A stretch of 64,000 bases of DNA from Thalassotalea_H sp040779345. Its GTDB lineage: Bacteria > Pseudomonadota > Gammaproteobacteria > Enterobacterales > Alteromonadaceae. Position numbers and translations under genes: made by a program. The stretch is taken from NCBI GenBank assembly GCA_040779345.1, contig JBFONU010000015.1:1-64000 (forward strand), written 5' to 3'. Below the pieces are notes generated by a model that was not told the origin of the DNA, made no database searches, and saw only the letters and a program-made list of their open reading frames with translations. This document shows positions 63,006 to 64,000 of this stretch, one piece after another. Every line of letters begins with the position of its first letter. Position 1 is the stretch's first letter.

Positions 63006-64000
63006 ATGACATCAGCAGATCAAAGCGTTACCACTTCAAATAGTCGACTAATGAGTTTATTACCCTTCGCCGTTTTTCTAGGACTTTTTCTGGGGACAGG
63101 TGTTGTGCTCACCCTGCAAGGAGTTGATTTTGCTTTTTATCAATTACCCGCCAGCATTGCGATTATTCCAGCAATATTCGTTGCTATTTGGATAGGTAAA
63201 GATACGGTTAATCAGCAAATAAATCAATTTGTGCAAGGCGCTGGTCATCAAAATATCATCACTATGTGTATTATATATTTGCTGGCTGGGGCTTTTGCTG
63301 CAGTGGCAAAGGCTACGGGAAGTGTCGATGCTAGCGTTCAGCTAGGCTTATCCTTTTTTCCTGACTATTTGTTGTTACCTGGTTTATTTCTAGTGGCTGC
63401 ATTTATTTCAACTGCGATGGGAACATCAATGGGCACAATCGCTGCAATTGCTCCTATTGCCTTAGGTTTTGTAGATTCAACAAATTTAGATGCCAGTATG
63501 ATGGCTGGTGTGATTATTTCAGGAGCTATTTTTGGCGATAATTTATCAATAATATCCGATACCACAATTGCGTCAACCAGAAGTCAAGGTGCGCATATGA
63601 AAGATAAATTTAAGGTCAATTTTAAATTTGCAATTCCAGCCGCAATCATTTGTTTGATCATTTTTGCCAGTTTAGGTGTTTCCATCCCTCATCAACCAGC
63701 GACAGATATAAATGTTATTGGTTTGCTTCCTTATGTCGTCATCTTGGTCTTAGCCCTATTAGGCGTTAATGTTTTTTTAGTTTTACTCATTGGAATAGGC
63801 CTTGCTGCCGGTGTAGGTATATTCACAAGTGACTATCAATTAAGCACTTGGGTAAGTGACATCAATAAAGGCTTTGCCAATATGCAAGATCTTTTCATTC
63901 TAGCCCTGTTTATTGGTGGTTTAAGTGAACTAATTAAACATCAAGGTGGTCTTGCAGCACTAACCTCTGCCGTTGAAAAAATGGCACGTAAAATAAGCCC
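63006..64000 (+). CDS. NhaC-family Na+/H+ antiporter, 3' end cut by window edge
   Basis: An open frame from ATG 63006 runs to the window end (331 codons, no stop). Many hydrophobic helices are visible (LLPFAVFLGLFLGTGVV, LPASIAIIPAIFVAIWIG, IITMCIIYLLAGAFAAVAKA). The motifs AMGTSMGTIAAIAPIALG, SGAIFGDNLSIISDTTIAS and the following RSQGAHMKDKF are typical of NhaC-type antiporters. They exchange Na+ for H+ across the inner membrane, fitting a marine organism. Probably about 100-150 residues are missing. Divergent from panE. Confidence 0.9.
   Translation, partial: MTSADQSVTTSNSRLMSLLPFAVFLGLFLGTGVVLTLQGVDFAFYQLPASIAIIPAIFVAIWIGKDTVNQQINQFVQGAGHQNIITMCIIYLLAGAFAAVAKATGSVDASVQLGLSFFPDYLLLPGLFLVAAFISTAMGTSMGTIAAIAPIALGFVDSTNLDASMMAGVIISGAIFGDNLSIISDTTIASTRSQGAHMKDKFKVNFKFAIPAAIICLIIFASLGVSIPHQPATDINVIGLLPYVVILVLALLGVNVFLVLLIGIGLAAGVGIFTSDYQLSTWVSDINKGFANMQDLFILALFIGGLSELIKHQGGLAALTSAVEKMARKIS

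Noticed and set aside
1..64000. Insertion sequences, prophage or CRISPR arrays
   Set aside because: No transposase, integrase, phage structural gene or regularly spaced short repeat array is visible; the repeats in 2245-2473 are coding LRR units.

Overview
The window looks like chromosomal DNA from a marine, AT-rich gammaproteobacterium of the Alteromonadales, most likely Colwelliaceae (Colwellia/Thalassotalea-like). This is inferred from low GC content, the monomeric NADP-isocitrate dehydrogenase (a type studied in Colwellia maris), SMC rather than MukBEF next to zipA, two-component and c-di-GMP gene density, and gammaproteobacterial gene orders: rluE-nudJ-mnmA-hflD-purB-roxA, cysZ/zipA-ligA, dapB-carA-carB-greA. 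I see no rRNA, prophage, insertion sequence or CRISPR array.

Layout. 1-265: two identical tRNA-Asn(GUU) genes and a strong terminator. 587-4411: a very large secreted metalloprotease with leucine-rich repeats, Calx-beta domains and a GlyGly-CTERM-like tail. 4512-9832: a secreted M28 peptidase, a dCache chemoreceptor and a periplasmic solute-binding protein. 10033-12264: monomeric isocitrate dehydrogenase. 12664-19962: a HlyD/MacAB-like exporter (adaptor, ATPase, duplicated FtsX permease) followed by a sigma-54 activator and its histidine kinase. A near-consensus -24/-12 promoter and two upstream palindromes precede the exporter. 20042-25828: RNA modification, purine synthesis and ribosomal oxygenase block. 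25879-31271: acetyltransferase, DUF4826-like protein, leucine dehydrogenase family enzyme and YdiJ-type FAD/Fe-S dehydrogenase.

31569-36688 is a tightly overlapping four-gene unit: outer-membrane porin-like protein, single-domain PstS-like protein, GGDEF diguanylate cyclase and EAL phosphodiesterase. It reads as a ligand-to-c-di-GMP signalling module. 36815-40534 (minus strand) carries two spondin-domain exported proteins followed by an OmpR-type regulator and kinase; upstream are three TTGTGA repeats at exactly 11-bp spacing, which suggests autoregulation.

40970-54678 is mostly housekeeping and envelope genes: ligA, zipA, smc, cysZ, a PchB-like isochorismate lyase/chorismate mutase, the COG3014-YcfL-LpoB-glycine-zipper lipoprotein group, and greA. 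54783-61424 holds carB, carA, dapB, an NTF2-like small protein and fklB. The window ends with a panE-family reductase and, divergently, an NhaC-type Na+/H+ antiporter cut by the right edge.

The best candidates for little-described systems are the porin/PstS-like/DGC/PDE unit, the spondin pair with its two-component system and operator repeats, the sigma-54-controlled exporter island, and the LRR metalloprotease.
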